Source: Candidatus Amarobacter glycogenicus (GTDB lineage: Bacteria; Chloroflexota; Dehalococcoidia; Tepidiformales; Tepidiformaceae). Taken from it: a stretch of 64,000 nucleotides of DNA. A model generated the notes under the pieces. The model searched no databases and was not told the DNA's origin. It saw nothing but the letters and a program-made list of their open reading frames with translations. The translations under genes and the position numbers were made by a program. The DNA is taken from assembly GCA_016719395.1 (NCBI GenBank), contig JADJZF010000001.1, positions 385,487 through 449,486 on the forward strand, read 5' to 3'. Shown here in pieces: positions 10,410 through 21,144 of this stretch (positions within the stretch are counted from its first letter, which is position 1; every line of letters starts with the position of its first letter).

Positions 10410-11567
10410 TTGACGACCACCGTGTCTGCACTCAGCGAAAAAGTTCGCGCCCTCCTCCTCGACCAGATCCAGAGAGGCACGCAGCTGGGTACGCAGGTCT
10501 GCGCATACCGCAACGGCGAGATGATCGTCGACGCATGGGCGGGTGAGATCGGGCCGGAGGACTCCCGGCCGGTGCAGGCGGACACGCTCTTTCCCAGCTT
10601 CAGCACCACAAAGGGTGTGGCGGCGACTGCGCTCCACATCCTCGCCGACCGCGGGGTCATCGATTACGCCGCCCCGGTTTCGGAATACTGGCCCGAGTTC
10701 GCCGCCAACGGGAAAGAGCGGATCACCGTCGCGCAGGCGATGAGCCACCAGGCGGGCCTTCACGCTGCGCCGCCGAATGAGGTCGCGCTCGACTGGGACC
10801 GGGCAATCGACTTTATCGCCAGCGGGACGCCGGCGTACGAGCCGGGCACGTCGACCGGATACCACGCAATCACGTACGCCTGGGTGGTCGGCGGCATCGT
10901 CCAGGGCGCAAGCGGCCGCCACATCAAGGACGTCATCCAGGAGGAGATCGCCGGGCCGCTCGGGATCCAGGGCGAGATGTACGTTGGCATCCCAGATGGT
11001 GTCGAAGACCGGCTGGCATGGCTCCAGAGCCCGCCCGAGCCGACGCCGGAGCAGGCAGCCATGAATCCCATGGCGAACCTGCCCGACGACCACGATTTCT
11101 TCAAGGCCATGCCCCGGACCGGCGCCCTCGATTGGAACTCGATGGAAGTTCGGAAGGCCTGCATCCCGTCGGCGAACGGCCACTTCACCGCCCGGGCACT
11201 CGCCCGGATGTATGCGGCGCTTGCCAACGGCGGCGAGGTCGGAGGCGTGCGGCTCGTCTCGCCGGAGCGCATCGCCCAGATGAGCCGGGTCCAGGTCGAC
11301 ACCCCGGACCGGGTCATATTCATGCCTATTCGCAAGAGTATCGGGTTCTTCAACGGTGGGAAGACGATGGGTATGCATGGCGCCACCGGGCCTCGCGAGA
11401 CGGCCTTCGGCCACCCCGGCGCGGGCGGGTCGATTGCCTTCGCCGACCCCGATGTGAACCTCAGCATCGCCGTGACCATCAACAAGATGCAGGGGACGCT
11501 CCAGGCTGAAGGTCCAACGTTCGAGATCTGTGAGCTCATCCGCAAGGAACTCGGCGTCAACGCGTAG
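10410..11567 (+). CDS. Serine beta-lactamase-like hydrolase/esterase (class C fold)
   Basis: 385 aa starting at TTG 10410, supported by GGAG at 10399-10402. The nucleophile motif SxxK is S65-T-T-K68 in FPSFSTTKG, and SHQAGL and the YHAITYAW segment (catalytic Tyr region) follow. HPGAGGS near the C-terminus replaces the KTG triad. There is no signal peptide, so it is probably a cytoplasmic esterase of family VIII (EstB-like), not an antibiotic-resistance enzyme. The HAD gene follows 42 bp later. Confidence 0.92.
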   Translation: MTTTVSALSEKVRALLLDQIQRGTQLGTQVCAYRNGEMIVDAWAGEIGPEDSRPVQADTLFPSFSTTKGVAATALHILADRGVIDYAAPVSEYWPEFAANGKERITVAQAMSHQAGLHAAPPNEVALDWDRAIDFIASGTPAYEPGTSTGYHAITYAWVVGGIVQGASGRHIKDVIQEEIAGPLGIQGEMYVGIPDGVEDRLAWLQSPPEPTPEQAAMNPMANLPDDHDFFKAMPRTGALDWNSMEVRKACIPSANGHFTARALARMYAALANGGEVGGVRLVSPERIAQMSRVQVDTPDRVIFMPIRKSIGFFNGGKTMGMHGATGPRETAFGHPGAGGSIAFADPDVNLSIAVTINKMQGTLQAEGPTFEICELIRKELGVNA

Positions 11568-11609
11568 CCGCTGGTGAAGCTGGCCGTCCAACGCTCTACC
11601 ATGGATGTT

Positions 11610-12242
11610 GTGAGCCAGTACAAAGCAGCCATCTTCGACATCGGTGGAGTGCTTACCCACTCCCCGGTCACCCGCATCAAGCAATTCTGTGCCGACCAGG
11701 GCATTTCCGACGCGGCCCGCATCGCCATCTTCGGGCCGGAAGACGGCCCCTGGTCCCGATTCGAACGCAGCGAATTGACACGCGACGACTTCGCAGGCGA
11801 ATTCGACCGCCACATCGCGGGGTGTGAGACCGCGGCGACCGGGAAGGGCTTCATGGAGTGGTTCTTCCAGGGGTTCGGCGAGCGCCCCGAAATGGTCGGC
11901 GTCGTCCGGCATCTGCGCGGAAGAGTGAAGCTCGGAGCCATCACCAACAACGTCGCGCGCGATGAACCCTCTACGACGCGCACTTCCGGCATCGACCTCC
12001 CGCACCTCTTCGAAGTCATCGTCGAATCGGCGATCGTTGGCTATCGCAAGCCCGAGCCGCAGATCTTCCGGATCGCCTGCGAGCAGCTCTCGATCGAACC
12101 CCACCAGGCGGTCTTCCTCGATGACATGGGGGCGAACCTGAAAGGCGCTCGCGCCCTCGGCATGCACACCATCAAGGTCGACGAGACCCTGAGTGCCATT
12201 GACGAGTTGGAAGCGGCCCTCGGGATCCCGCTGCCCCGCTAG
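11610..12242 (+). CDS. HAD-superfamily phosphatase/hydrolase
   Basis: 210 aa from GTG 11610; ATG 11601 and GTG 11574 are in frame but a TACCAT -10-like box (11597-11602) covers the former, so I prefer the leaderless GTG, which gives the natural start MSQYKAAIFDIGGVL. HAD motifs: nucleophile D10, T112 (ITNN), K147 (YRKPEPQIF) and D171/D172 (FLDDMGANLKGA). It belongs to the subfamily IA close to the N-domain of epoxide hydrolases (DIGGVLT). Substrate unknown. Confidence 0.9.
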   Translation: MSQYKAAIFDIGGVLTHSPVTRIKQFCADQGISDAARIAIFGPEDGPWSRFERSELTRDDFAGEFDRHIAGCETAATGKGFMEWFFQGFGERPEMVGVVRHLRGRVKLGAITNNVARDEPSTTRTSGIDLPHLFEVIVESAIVGYRKPEPQIFRIACEQLSIEPHQAVFLDDMGANLKGARALGMHTIKVDETLSAIDELEAALGIPLPR

Positions 12243-12330
12243 GCAACGAGCGGCTCGCGCCGCGTCGCGAATCTGACATGCCGTTCGACTTCGAATCCCG
12301 TACCCTTTCGCCCCAGTCTGGCCTTCGGAA

Positions 12331-13581
12331 GTGAGTGCCTTCATGGAACAGTGGGAAATCGAACTCATCGCGACCGTGCGCGAGCTATCGCGAACGAAGT
12401 TCGCTCAACGCTCGGCGGAGATCGACCGGGAAGGCCGATTCCCGCGAGAGAACGTCGATGAGTTGCTCACGCTGAAGGTGCCGGCCATGGCGCTTTCCCG
12501 GGAGATTGGCGGGCTCGGGATCGGCGTCGCCGGCCAGATGCGGATCATGGAGGAGGTCGCCTACGGCGACGGTTCGACCGCCGTGGCGCTCAACATGCAC
12601 GCCATCGTCGCCGGCTTCCTCGAGAGCATGCCGCCGTTTGCGCGCAGGGACGCCGTCCTCGCCGACATGGGCCGGAACGGCGCGCTGATTTGCGGCCCCG
12701 GCTCGGTCCCGACGGGCGGGCTCGATAGCCGCCAGGCTGGCTTCAAGATCCATGAGGATGGCGATTCACTCGTCATCAACGGCCGCGCCGGGTTCGCTTC
12801 GATGAGCGAGGGCGCCAAGTACGCCCTCATCGGCGGCTCGGTCGACCGGGGCGAAGGCAACGAGGCCGATGTCGCGCTCACCGTGCCGGAGCTCTCGACG
12901 CCGGGCATCACCAACCTTCACAACTGGGATGCGATGGGCCTTCGGGGCACGGCCAGTCACGACATCGTCATCGAGAACGCTCGCATCCCGAAGATCGAAG
13001 GGCTGGTCATCCCCGCAGCCATGATGCGGATGGTCCTGCAAGCGCAGAGCCAGGTGATCAACGTCCAGACGCAGATGCGGGCGCGCGGGGCACTGGGCAT
13101 CCTCGCTATCTGGCTCGGCCTCGCCCAGGCGGCGTTTGATTTCACCCTGGGCTACGTGAAGGAGCGCCACGGCTACCTCGCAGCGCCGAATACCAACGCA
13201 GGCGGCGGCGTGGGCTACCGCTCCGAGCAGCCATGGGCACAGTTCGCCATCGGCAACATGGAGCACTGGCTCGAAACCGGCAGGATCGTCCTCTACGACT
13301 GCGTGAACCGGCTCGAGACGCCGTTCGACGATCCACAGGCGTTCACCCGGCACCTCGTGCGCACGGTCTACCACCTCCGCCGCATGAGCGAAGAGGTCTC
13401 GGCCGGGGCCATGCGCACCTGCGGGGCACACGCCTACGTGAAAGGCCGCTCCCTGGAGCGGATCTACCGCGACATGGTCGGCGGAAACGTCATGGCCTGG
13501 AAGACCGACGAGCTGATGCATTCGCTCGGGCTCTCTTCGCTCGGCCAGCCGATCACCTTCGTAGGGCCGGCCGGCACGTAG
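12331..13581 (+). CDS. Acyl-CoA dehydrogenase family flavoprotein
   Basis: 416 aa from GTG 12331 (ATG 12343 is an alternative). FAD/acyl-CoA dehydrogenase fold: GIGVAGQMRIMEEVAYGDGSTAVALNMH in the N-domain, the beta domain with WDAMGLRGTASHDI, and the C-terminal helical domain with RTCGAHAYVKGRSLERIYRDM. The canonical catalytic Glu motif is not obvious, so it may be an acyl-CoA dehydrogenase of the hydroxylase/monooxygenase-like branch (HsaA/DszC-type). The gene sits 88 bp after the HAD gene and 228 bp before leuA. Confidence 0.88.
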   Translation: MSAFMEQWEIELIATVRELSRTKFAQRSAEIDREGRFPRENVDELLTLKVPAMALSREIGGLGIGVAGQMRIMEEVAYGDGSTAVALNMHAIVAGFLESMPPFARRDAVLADMGRNGALICGPGSVPTGGLDSRQAGFKIHEDGDSLVINGRAGFASMSEGAKYALIGGSVDRGEGNEADVALTVPELSTPGITNLHNWDAMGLRGTASHDIVIENARIPKIEGLVIPAAMMRMVLQAQSQVINVQTQMRARGALGILAIWLGLAQAAFDFTLGYVKERHGYLAAPNTNAGGGVGYRSEQPWAQFAIGNMEHWLETGRIVLYDCVNRLETPFDDPQAFTRHLVRTVYHLRRMSEEVSAGAMRTCGAHAYVKGRSLERIYRDMVGGNVMAWKTDELMHSLGLSSLGQPITFVGPAGT

Positions 13582-13616
13582 GCGTCTGGGCGAAGCCTGT
13601 CCGAACACTGCCAGCC

Positions 13617-13645
13617 TTGACAATCCGCCTCTGGCTGCCGATATT
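13617..13645 (+). promoter_or_regulatory. Sigma70-like promoter for leuA leader
   Basis: TTGACA at 13617-13622 (perfect -35) and GATATT at 13640-13645 with a 17-base spacer. The predicted start of transcription is about 13652, immediately before the leader ATG at 13654. Confidence 0.7.
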
Positions 13646-13653
13646 CAGGAGTA

Positions 13654-13692
13654 ATGCTGAAGAACGCCTTCGGTCTCCTTCTTCTTACCTGA
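13654..13692 (+). CDS. leuL: leu operon leader peptide (12 aa, four consecutive Leu codons)
   Basis: Reads M-L-K-N-A-F-G-L-L-L-L-T-stop: five of twelve residues are Leu, with codons 8-11 all Leu (CTC CTT CTT CTT). It lies 117 bp before leuA, behind a strong promoter, and is followed at once by a hairpin and a U-tract terminator, the arrangement of ribosome-mediated attenuators. AGGAG (13647-13651) is only 2 bases from the ATG and the predicted transcript begins at about 13652, so translation may be leaderless. CTT/CTC are not the usual Leu codons in this GC-rich window, as expected for control codons. Confidence 0.75.
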   Translation: MLKNAFGLLLLT

Positions 13693-13756
13693 CGGCGAGC
13701 GCCCGCTGCTGCTCGCCGATGCCTCCTGCGCGAATCCGCCCAGGGGGTATTTTTTT
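13693..13756 (+). terminator. Attenuator: hairpin plus rho-independent terminator before leuA
   Basis: The leader stop codon is followed directly by an 8-bp stem (13693-13700 with 13711-13718, 10-base loop). Three bases later a second stem (13722-13728 with 13741-13747, one G-U pair) ends in seven T (13750-13756), a terminator inside the leader. A mutually exclusive antiterminator was not evident by eye. CAGGAG at 13646-13651 could pair with CTCCTG at 13723-13728, if it is transcribed. Confidence 0.65.
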
Positions 13757-13803
13757 GGCGAACGGCAAAGGACAGAACAGCACAGACAACTTCTCGGGAG
13801 TGA

Positions 13804-15500
<1,697 letters not shown>

Positions 15501-15524
15501 TTGGCTTGGTCTCAGGACAAGGAG

Positions 15525-15555
15525 AAGGCCCGATGGAGCGGACATCGGGCCTTCG
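15525..15555 (+). terminator. Terminator hairpin after leuA
   Basis: A 12-bp perfect stem (15525-15536 with 15544-15555) and a 7-base loop, 25 bp after the leuA stop. There is no long T-run, but stem stability is high. Confidence 0.7.
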
Positions 15556-15697
15556 GCCAGTGCGTGGAGCGTACTGGCAATAAACCGGCGGAGGGCTACG
15601 AGCGGAATAGTCCTCCGCGCCAGCAGCACCTTAGAAAACAGATACGGTGCACGTCAACCTACCATGTCGAAATCTTTGCATTCGTATGGATCTTCCG

Positions 15698-15703
15698 TAG
15701 GCT
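15698..15703 (+). promoter_or_regulatory. -10 box of sirtuin gene (leaderless type)
   Basis: TAGGCT, with TTGCAT at 15676-15681 (16-base spacer), 6 bases before the GTG start. Confidence 0.5.
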
Positions 15704-15709
15704 GACGGT

Positions 15710-16471
15710 GTGGACGAACGCGAGACGATCGAGCGAGTCGCCAGGTGGTTGAAGGCCTCTCGCATCACCGTTGTGCTCACCGGTGCGGGCATCAGCACAG
15801 AATCCGGCATCCCCGATTTCCGCGGCCCTCAGGGCGTCTGGACGCGCGACCCGGAGGCCGAGAAACGTGCCACCATCCAGCACTTCATGGCCAGCCGCGA
15901 TGCCCGCGTTGCAAGCTGGAAGTATCGACGGGCCAGCACCGTGGATGCGGCCCTTCCGAACGCCGGGCACTTCGCCCTCGCCGAACTGGAACGGAAGGGC
16001 AAACTCCAGGCGCTCATCACGCAGAACATCGATAGCCTCCACATCAAGGCAGGAAACTCACTCGCCCGCATCGTCGAGATCCACGGGACGGTGCGCGATT
16101 TCGTCTGCATGGGGTGTGGCGAACGGGGCCCCATCGAATGCGTCATCGCACGGGTGGAAGCCGGCGAGGAAGACCCGCCCTGCCGCACCTGCGGGGGCAT
16201 CCTGAAGTCGGCGACCATCTCGTTCGGACAGAACCTGGTGGCGGAAGACCTGGAACGAGCCCAGTCGGCAGCTTCGAGCTGCGAGGTGTTCCTTGCGATC
16301 GGCACCTCGCTCACGGTGACGCCGGTCGCCCTCTTGCCGCGGTACGCGCTGCAGGCCGGCGCGAAGTTCGTGATCCTGAACGCCCAGCCGACCCCCTATG
16401 ACCGGGCCGCGGCGGCCGTCATCCGCGGTCCGATTGGTGAAGTCCTTCCCGCGATCGTCGATCTGGTGTGA
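15710..16471 (+). CDS. cobB: NAD-dependent protein deacylase (sirtuin, CobB/Sir2 type)
   Basis: 253 aa from GTG 15710. NAD-binding GAGIS (25-29), TQNID (104-108), the catalytic His H125 in EIHGT, GTSL, and zinc ligands C133, C136, C158 and C161 are all present. It removes acyl groups from lysines and often reactivates acetyl-CoA synthetase. A -10-like TAGGCT lies 6 bases upstream of the start. It stands alone between the leuA terminator and a serine hydrolase. Confidence 0.94.
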   Translation: MDERETIERVARWLKASRITVVLTGAGISTESGIPDFRGPQGVWTRDPEAEKRATIQHFMASRDARVASWKYRRASTVDAALPNAGHFALAELERKGKLQALITQNIDSLHIKAGNSLARIVEIHGTVRDFVCMGCGERGPIECVIARVEAGEEDPPCRTCGGILKSATISFGQNLVAEDLERAQSAASSCEVFLAIGTSLTVTPVALLPRYALQAGAKFVILNAQPTPYDRAAAAVIRGPIGEVLPAIVDLV

Positions 16472-16529
16472 GCGCTTCGCCCTCATGCGGTAGCATCCGG
16501 GCGCGAAACCATGTTGCTGGAGCCACCCT

Positions 16530-17795
16530 ATGGTCACTGCTGAACCGACTCTCTCGCCCGCCGAACTCGGCCTCGATGCGAAACGCCTGAGTTACCTCGA
16601 TGCACACCTCCAGCGCTACGTCGATGAAGGACGGCTTGCTGGGACGCTGGTGCTGGTCGCCCGCCAGGGCGAAATCGGCCACTTCGCCGCGGCCGGCCTG
16701 GCCGACATCGCCCGGAAGACGCCGATGAAGCGCGACACGATCTTCCGCATCTACTCGATGTCGAAGCCCATCAACTCGATCGCCCTGATGCAGCTCTACG
16801 AGCGCGGGCTGATGCAGATCGACGATCCGGTCGAAAAGTACATCCCGGAGTTCGCCGGCCTGCGCGTTTACACCATGGGGACTCACCCGGCGTTCATGAC
16901 GCGGCCAACCAACCGGGCGATGACTGTCCGGGACCTGCTCTCGCACCAGAGCGGCCTGACCTATGGCTTCCTCGCTCGCACGAATGTCGATGCGGCTTAC
17001 CGCGAGCTGGAGGTGGACGCTGGCGGCAAGCCCCGGACCCTGAAGGGCATGATCGATGCTCTCGCGAGCCTGCCGCTCGAGTTCTCTCCGGGCGAAAGCT
17101 GGAACTACTCGGTCGCTACGGACGTCTGCGGCTACCTGGTCGAGGTGATTTCTGGCCAGCGGTTCGATGACTACCTGCAGGCGAACATTTTCGGTCCGCT
17201 GGGGATGGTGGACACCGGATTCCATGTGCCGGCCGCGAAACAACCGCGGCTTGCTGCGAACTACAGCGTGAGCGCCGCCGGCACGCTGCGGCTGGAAAGC
17301 ACCGGCGGGATCGCGCCCCTGAATCTCGTCGACGACCCGGCGACGAGCACCTACCTCCAGCCTCCCACCTACCTCAGTGGCGGCGGTGGGCTTGTCTCGA
17401 CGGCAACAGACTACTTCCGGTTTGCCCAGGCGCTCTGCAACGAAGGCGAGTTCGAAGGCACCCGGATCATCGGGCGAAAGACGCTCGAGCTAATGACCAG
17501 CAACCACCTGCCGGGTGGCGCCGACCTCATGCACCACGCGCTCGGCCGCTGGGCCGAAACGACCTTCAGCGGCATCGGATTCGGCCTCGGGTTCTCTGTC
17601 ACGCTGGACCCGGCGCAGGCTCAGATATCCGGGACTCCCGGTGAATTCGCCTGGGGCGGCGCCGCCAGCACGGCGTTCTGGGTGGACCCCATCGAGGGCC
17701 TCGTCGTGGTCTTCATGACGCAGCTGATGCCTTCGACCCAGTACAACATCCGGCGGGAACTGCGGTCGATCGTGTATTCGGCCCTGACGGACTGA
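16530..17795 (+). CDS. Serine hydrolase of the beta-lactamase class C/PBP fold
   Basis: 421 aa. The SxxK motif is S76-M-S-K79 (IYSMSKP), followed by LSHQSGLTYG and the YSV tyrosine motif in WNYSVATDVCGYL; the WGGAAS segment near the C-terminus stands for the third triad motif. No signal peptide is visible, so it is probably an intracellular esterase or EstB-type hydrolase. It is a distant relative of the TTG-start hydrolase at about 10.4-11.6 kb. Substrate unknown. Confidence 0.92.
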   Translation: MVTAEPTLSPAELGLDAKRLSYLDAHLQRYVDEGRLAGTLVLVARQGEIGHFAAAGLADIARKTPMKRDTIFRIYSMSKPINSIALMQLYERGLMQIDDPVEKYIPEFAGLRVYTMGTHPAFMTRPTNRAMTVRDLLSHQSGLTYGFLARTNVDAAYRELEVDAGGKPRTLKGMIDALASLPLEFSPGESWNYSVATDVCGYLVEVISGQRFDDYLQANIFGPLGMVDTGFHVPAAKQPRLAANYSVSAAGTLRLESTGGIAPLNLVDDPATSTYLQPPTYLSGGGGLVSTATDYFRFAQALCNEGEFEGTRIIGRKTLELMTSNHLPGGADLMHHALGRWAETTFSGIGFGLGFSVTLDPAQAQISGTPGEFAWGGAASTAFWVDPIEGLVVVFMTQLMPSTQYNIRRELRSIVYSALTD

Positions 17796-17884
17796 CCTAC
17801 CGGAACTTTCGCCGCCTCTATTGCGTCCTGTAAGGAAGTTGGCCATTTGCGGTCATATCCGCAGAAGGTGACGGAGGCAGGACA

Positions 17885-19315
17885 ATGGCACGGCAGAGGT
17901 GCAAGCGGCTGGTCATCGGAGGCGCGTCGGCGCTGGTGGTCGCAGCCATCCTCGGAGTTGCCGGCCTGGCGGCAACCGGCGGCCAGGCGCAGACCCCGCC
18001 GCGCACCACGGCAACCGCGACACCGTCGCTGCCCACGCCGACTCCTCCAGCCTCCCCGACGCCCGCGCCGGTGAAGCCGAAGCCCCCGATCGAAGAACCG
18101 ATGGCGATGCCGTTCGGGCCGCTCGCCGCCGAGCCGTACCGGGTCAAGACCGGCGATGGCGATTGCCTCAATGTCCGGCCCTCCCCGGGGACCACGTTCA
18201 AAAGCGACCCGCGGACGTGCGTGCCAGAAGGGTTCCTCCTCTGGCTACTCGGCCCCGCCAGGGAGGTCGACGGGCATTCGTGGCGCTACGCCCTCGGCGA
18301 GGGCTGGGTTGCCACCCAGTACGTTATGCCCGCCCCCGGAGCGGCAACGGGATTCGGTCCATTCAGGGCCGTCACCGTAAGCAACGCCGCCGGGCAGGTC
18401 ACGAAGGTGGCGCGTGTTACCAGCGGTGGGGCGGTCGCAGAACTCCCTTCGATCCCGGACATCGCGGATGCGCTCGGCGATGTCCCGCCCGCGCTCTCGC
18501 CCGATGGCAAGTGGACTGCCTATGGGAGCCAGGTGGGCTACGTCCCCACGCTCACGATTCGCGAGATGGCGACCGGCGCCGAAACGAAGTACCCACAGGT
18601 GTTCTTGACTTCGTGGAGCCCGGCGAAGAACCGGCTGCTCGTCCGCATCAACGCGAATTGCCCCACGGATTGTTCATGGACTACCGGCTGGATTGACCCC
18701 CAGGAAGGCATCATCCACCGCTTCGCCGACAAGAAGAACAACTGGTGGGCCATCACTTGGGCTCCGGATGGCCGTTCGCTCTACGTCGTCGACGAAGGCG
18801 CACTCACCCAGGTCTCCCTCGCGGGTGAAAGCCGGGTGATTGTGGCGAAGCGACCCGAGGGGTCCGAGATTCGCTGGGGACAACTCGCGGTGTCAGAGGA
18901 TGGCAAGCGTCTCCTCTCGAGCCCGTTCCAGGGAGCTATCACGATCATCGACCTGGAGACCGGCGCGGTCTCCAGCATCGAACGGGCGACGCAGATCCCG
19001 GTCCTCGGAAGGTGTGGCGGCGGCGGTTACGGCGCGCTCACAGGCTGGCTGGGTGCGGCGACCGTGATCTGGCACGAGTCGTTCGCGGAGAAGGGCGGAA
19101 ACGGGATCACGATCGCGAACGTGAACGGCGGCAGCCGGAAGCTTATTCCGTTCTTCACCGTCAGCGACATCCGGAAGGTGGCGCCGGATCTCGTGAGTTT
19201 CACGACCTACGAGAACCCTGAATCGCAGGGCGGTTTCTTCCTGACCTGGCTGCTCGACATTCGGACCGGTGAGGCGCGGCCCGTGACCGTCGGCGCCACT
19301 CCCGCCTGGGAATAG
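17885..19315 (+). CDS. Secreted SH3-like / WD40-type beta-propeller protein
   Basis: 476 aa. A TM/signal sequence (about residues 9-35) leads into a Thr/Pro-rich linker (about 36-75), then an SH3b-like segment with GDCLNVRPSPG (about 98-150), and a TolB/PD40-like propeller with blades such as PPALSPDGKWTAYGS, WAPDGRSLYVV and VSEDGKRLLSS. It looks like an extracytoplasmic sensor or binding protein of the periplasm or cell surface. A good ribosome-binding site (ACGGAGG) precedes ATG 17885. It is convergent with pabBC, separated by only 20 bp. Confidence 0.85.
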   Translation: MARQRCKRLVIGGASALVVAAILGVAGLAATGGQAQTPPRTTATATPSLPTPTPPASPTPAPVKPKPPIEEPMAMPFGPLAAEPYRVKTGDGDCLNVRPSPGTTFKSDPRTCVPEGFLLWLLGPAREVDGHSWRYALGEGWVATQYVMPAPGAATGFGPFRAVTVSNAAGQVTKVARVTSGGAVAELPSIPDIADALGDVPPALSPDGKWTAYGSQVGYVPTLTIREMATGAETKYPQVFLTSWSPAKNRLLVRINANCPTDCSWTTGWIDPQEGIIHRFADKKNNWWAITWAPDGRSLYVVDEGALTQVSLAGESRVIVAKRPEGSEIRWGQLAVSEDGKRLLSSPFQGAITIIDLETGAVSSIERATQIPVLGRCGGGGYGALTGWLGAATVIWHESFAEKGGNGITIANVNGGSRKLIPFFTVSDIRKVAPDLVSFTTYENPESQGGFFLTWLLDIRTGEARPVTVGATPAWE

Positions 19316-19335
19316 CCCGCGACCGGCCCGAGGGG

Positions 19336-21129
19336 TCACACCTCGCAGACGGGGACGAACACCGCCGGCTGCCAGCCCCGCAATGAGTTGAAGACCGCGA
19401 GCGGCACTCCGCCCTGGACCTCCTCAACGGTGACGTGAGCCTCGGTGAGCGCCCCCTGGGCGAGGAGTTCGCCGCGGTAGGTGCCTGCGAGGAGACCATC
19501 TGTAGCGCGCGGCGTGACCCAAAGACCGGCCCTCTGCACAGCGACATTGGCAATGTTTGTCTCGGTGACTATGCCGTCCGACCTCCACAACAGGGCCTGG
19601 TCACAGTCGGGTCGCGAGGCCATCGCATCGTCGTAGGCCTGGCGATGAGTCGTCTTGTGGTAGCGAAACACATCGGTTTCGCCGGATGGCAACCGTGAGA
19701 GGCCAACCCGGACCGGCTCCGTGGCGTTGGGAAGGAGGGGCTCACTTTCGACGCAGGGTTCGCCCTCTTCCGAAACGAGCAGGCGCACCCGGAGCGGGAC
19801 ATCGCCGCGTGCCTCAGCGGCGAGGACTTCGCGAATGCGCGCACGGTTGTAGGGGATGCCGAAGTACTTCGCGGACCCGGCCTGGCGTCGCAGATGGCGT
19901 CCCAGGAGTGCGTACCCACCGTCCGGGTCCCACCGCAACGTTTCGAGGAGCTGGAAGGGCTGGACGCCGGCGGTGAGGACGCGGGTTTTCTCGGCGCACT
20001 CGCGGAACTCACGCCCCGGCCGCGAGTCCCACACAATGCCGCTTCCCGTCCCGTAGGTCGCCCGTTTTCTCTCCCGGTCGATGGTTGCGGTCCGGATCGC
20101 GACGTTGAACCGGGCCTTCCGGGCCGGCCCGACATAACCGACGGCACCGGTATAGATGCCGCGCGGCCCCGGTTCCAGGTCGCGGATCAATTCCGCAGTC
20201 CGTACTTTCGGTGCGCCGACGACGGACGCGCACGGGAAGGTCGCCCCAAAGAGGTCGGCGAGCGGTACTGAAAGCTCCGCCGAAACGGTCGATGTCATCT
20301 GGAGGACCGTCGGATACCGTTCGACGCGGAAAAGGTCATCCACGCGCACACTGCCCGGCCGCGCGAGTCGTCCCAGGTCGTTTCGCACCATATCGACGAT
20401 CATCAGGTTTTCGGCGCGCTCCTTCGGGGAGCGCCGGAGAGCCGCAGTCCGGCCACGGTCCTCTGCGAGCGTTCGGCCCCGGGCTGACGTCCCCTTCATC
20501 GGACGCATGACTACCCGGTCCCCGTCGCGAGAGAAGAACACTTCGGGAGATGCCGAACAGACCACCAGCCGGCCGAAATCAAGGTAGGCCGCGCATGATG
20601 ACCGCTGCGCGCGTGCGAGTCGGGCGAAGAAAGCGAACGGCTCCCCCTCCCAGTCAGCACGCAACGGATAGGTGAGGTTTACCTGGTAGGTCTCGCCGGC
20701 GGCGAGGTGCTTGCGGATGCGGGCGACCGCAGTGGCATGGCCGTCCTCAGTCGTCTCGGTCCGCCAATCGAGTGTCGGAGCGCGGCTCGCCGCCAGCGCG
20801 AGTGTCTGTACGTCGAGCGCCGCCATCCGTTCGAAGGCGACGAACTCCGCCAACGGCAGGCCGTCTGCGGCCGGATGGCAGGCCAGCCCGAAGGCCGCGC
20901 CAGCCTCGTACGCGACGTAGCCGGCCACGTGCAACCCGGAATCCGCCGCTGCTTCCACTGCCGCGAGCAATCCGGGCACGTCCTCGGGATGGCGGGCGAC
21001 AAATCGTCCGGCCGGCCGGCTCAGCTCCTGCCACACGCCATCGATCTGCAGGACGGCGCATGGCGCGGACTGCTGCTCTTCGTCGTCATCCACTCCGATC
21101 ATCATGCCGTGCACGCGCCAGACGAGCAC
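19336..21129 (-). CDS. pabB: Bifunctional aminodeoxychorismate synthase component I / 4-amino-4-deoxychorismate lyase (PabB-PabC fusion)
   Basis: 597 aa. Residues ~100-370 are a PabB/anthranilate synthase I domain with GETYQVNLTYP, the catalytic-lysine motif MRPMKGTSARG, ENLMIVDMVRNDLGR and GAPKVRTAELI. Residues ~390-597 are a PabC (class IV aminotransferase-like) domain with the PLP lysine in FRYHKTTHR and TETNIANVAV. The fusion makes p-aminobenzoate from chorismate for folate. The GTG start (21129) lies 15 bp after the stop of the upstream oxidase; ATG 21105 is an alternative. A glutamine-amidotransferase PabA gene is not visible nearby. Confidence 0.94.
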   Translation of the reverse strand: MLVWRVHGMMIGVDDDEEQQSAPCAVLQIDGVWQELSRPAGRFVARHPEDVPGLLAAVEAAADSGLHVAGYVAYEAGAAFGLACHPAADGLPLAEFVAFERMAALDVQTLALAASRAPTLDWRTETTEDGHATAVARIRKHLAAGETYQVNLTYPLRADWEGEPFAFFARLARAQRSSCAAYLDFGRLVVCSASPEVFFSRDGDRVVMRPMKGTSARGRTLAEDRGRTAALRRSPKERAENLMIVDMVRNDLGRLARPGSVRVDDLFRVERYPTVLQMTSTVSAELSVPLADLFGATFPCASVVGAPKVRTAELIRDLEPGPRGIYTGAVGYVGPARKARFNVAIRTATIDRERKRATYGTGSGIVWDSRPGREFRECAEKTRVLTAGVQPFQLLETLRWDPDGGYALLGRHLRRQAGSAKYFGIPYNRARIREVLAAEARGDVPLRVRLLVSEEGEPCVESEPLLPNATEPVRVGLSRLPSGETDVFRYHKTTHRQAYDDAMASRPDCDQALLWRSDGIVTETNIANVAVQRAGLWVTPRATDGLLAGTYRGELLAQGALTEAHVTVEEVQGGVPLAVFNSLRGWQPAVFVPVCEV

Positions 21130-21144
21130 TCCGGGGCTGTCCCA

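Noticed and set aside
10389..12368. 659-residue open frame on the minus strand opposite the serine hydrolase and HAD genes
   Set aside because: It is antisense to two well-supported genes, has biased charged composition and no recognised domain; such frames are common at this GC content.
13741..13756. T-run before leuA as an ordinary terminator of the acyl-CoA dehydrogenase gene
   Set aside because: Promoter and Leu-rich leader peptide lie between that gene and the T-run, so an attenuator explains it better, although dual use is possible.
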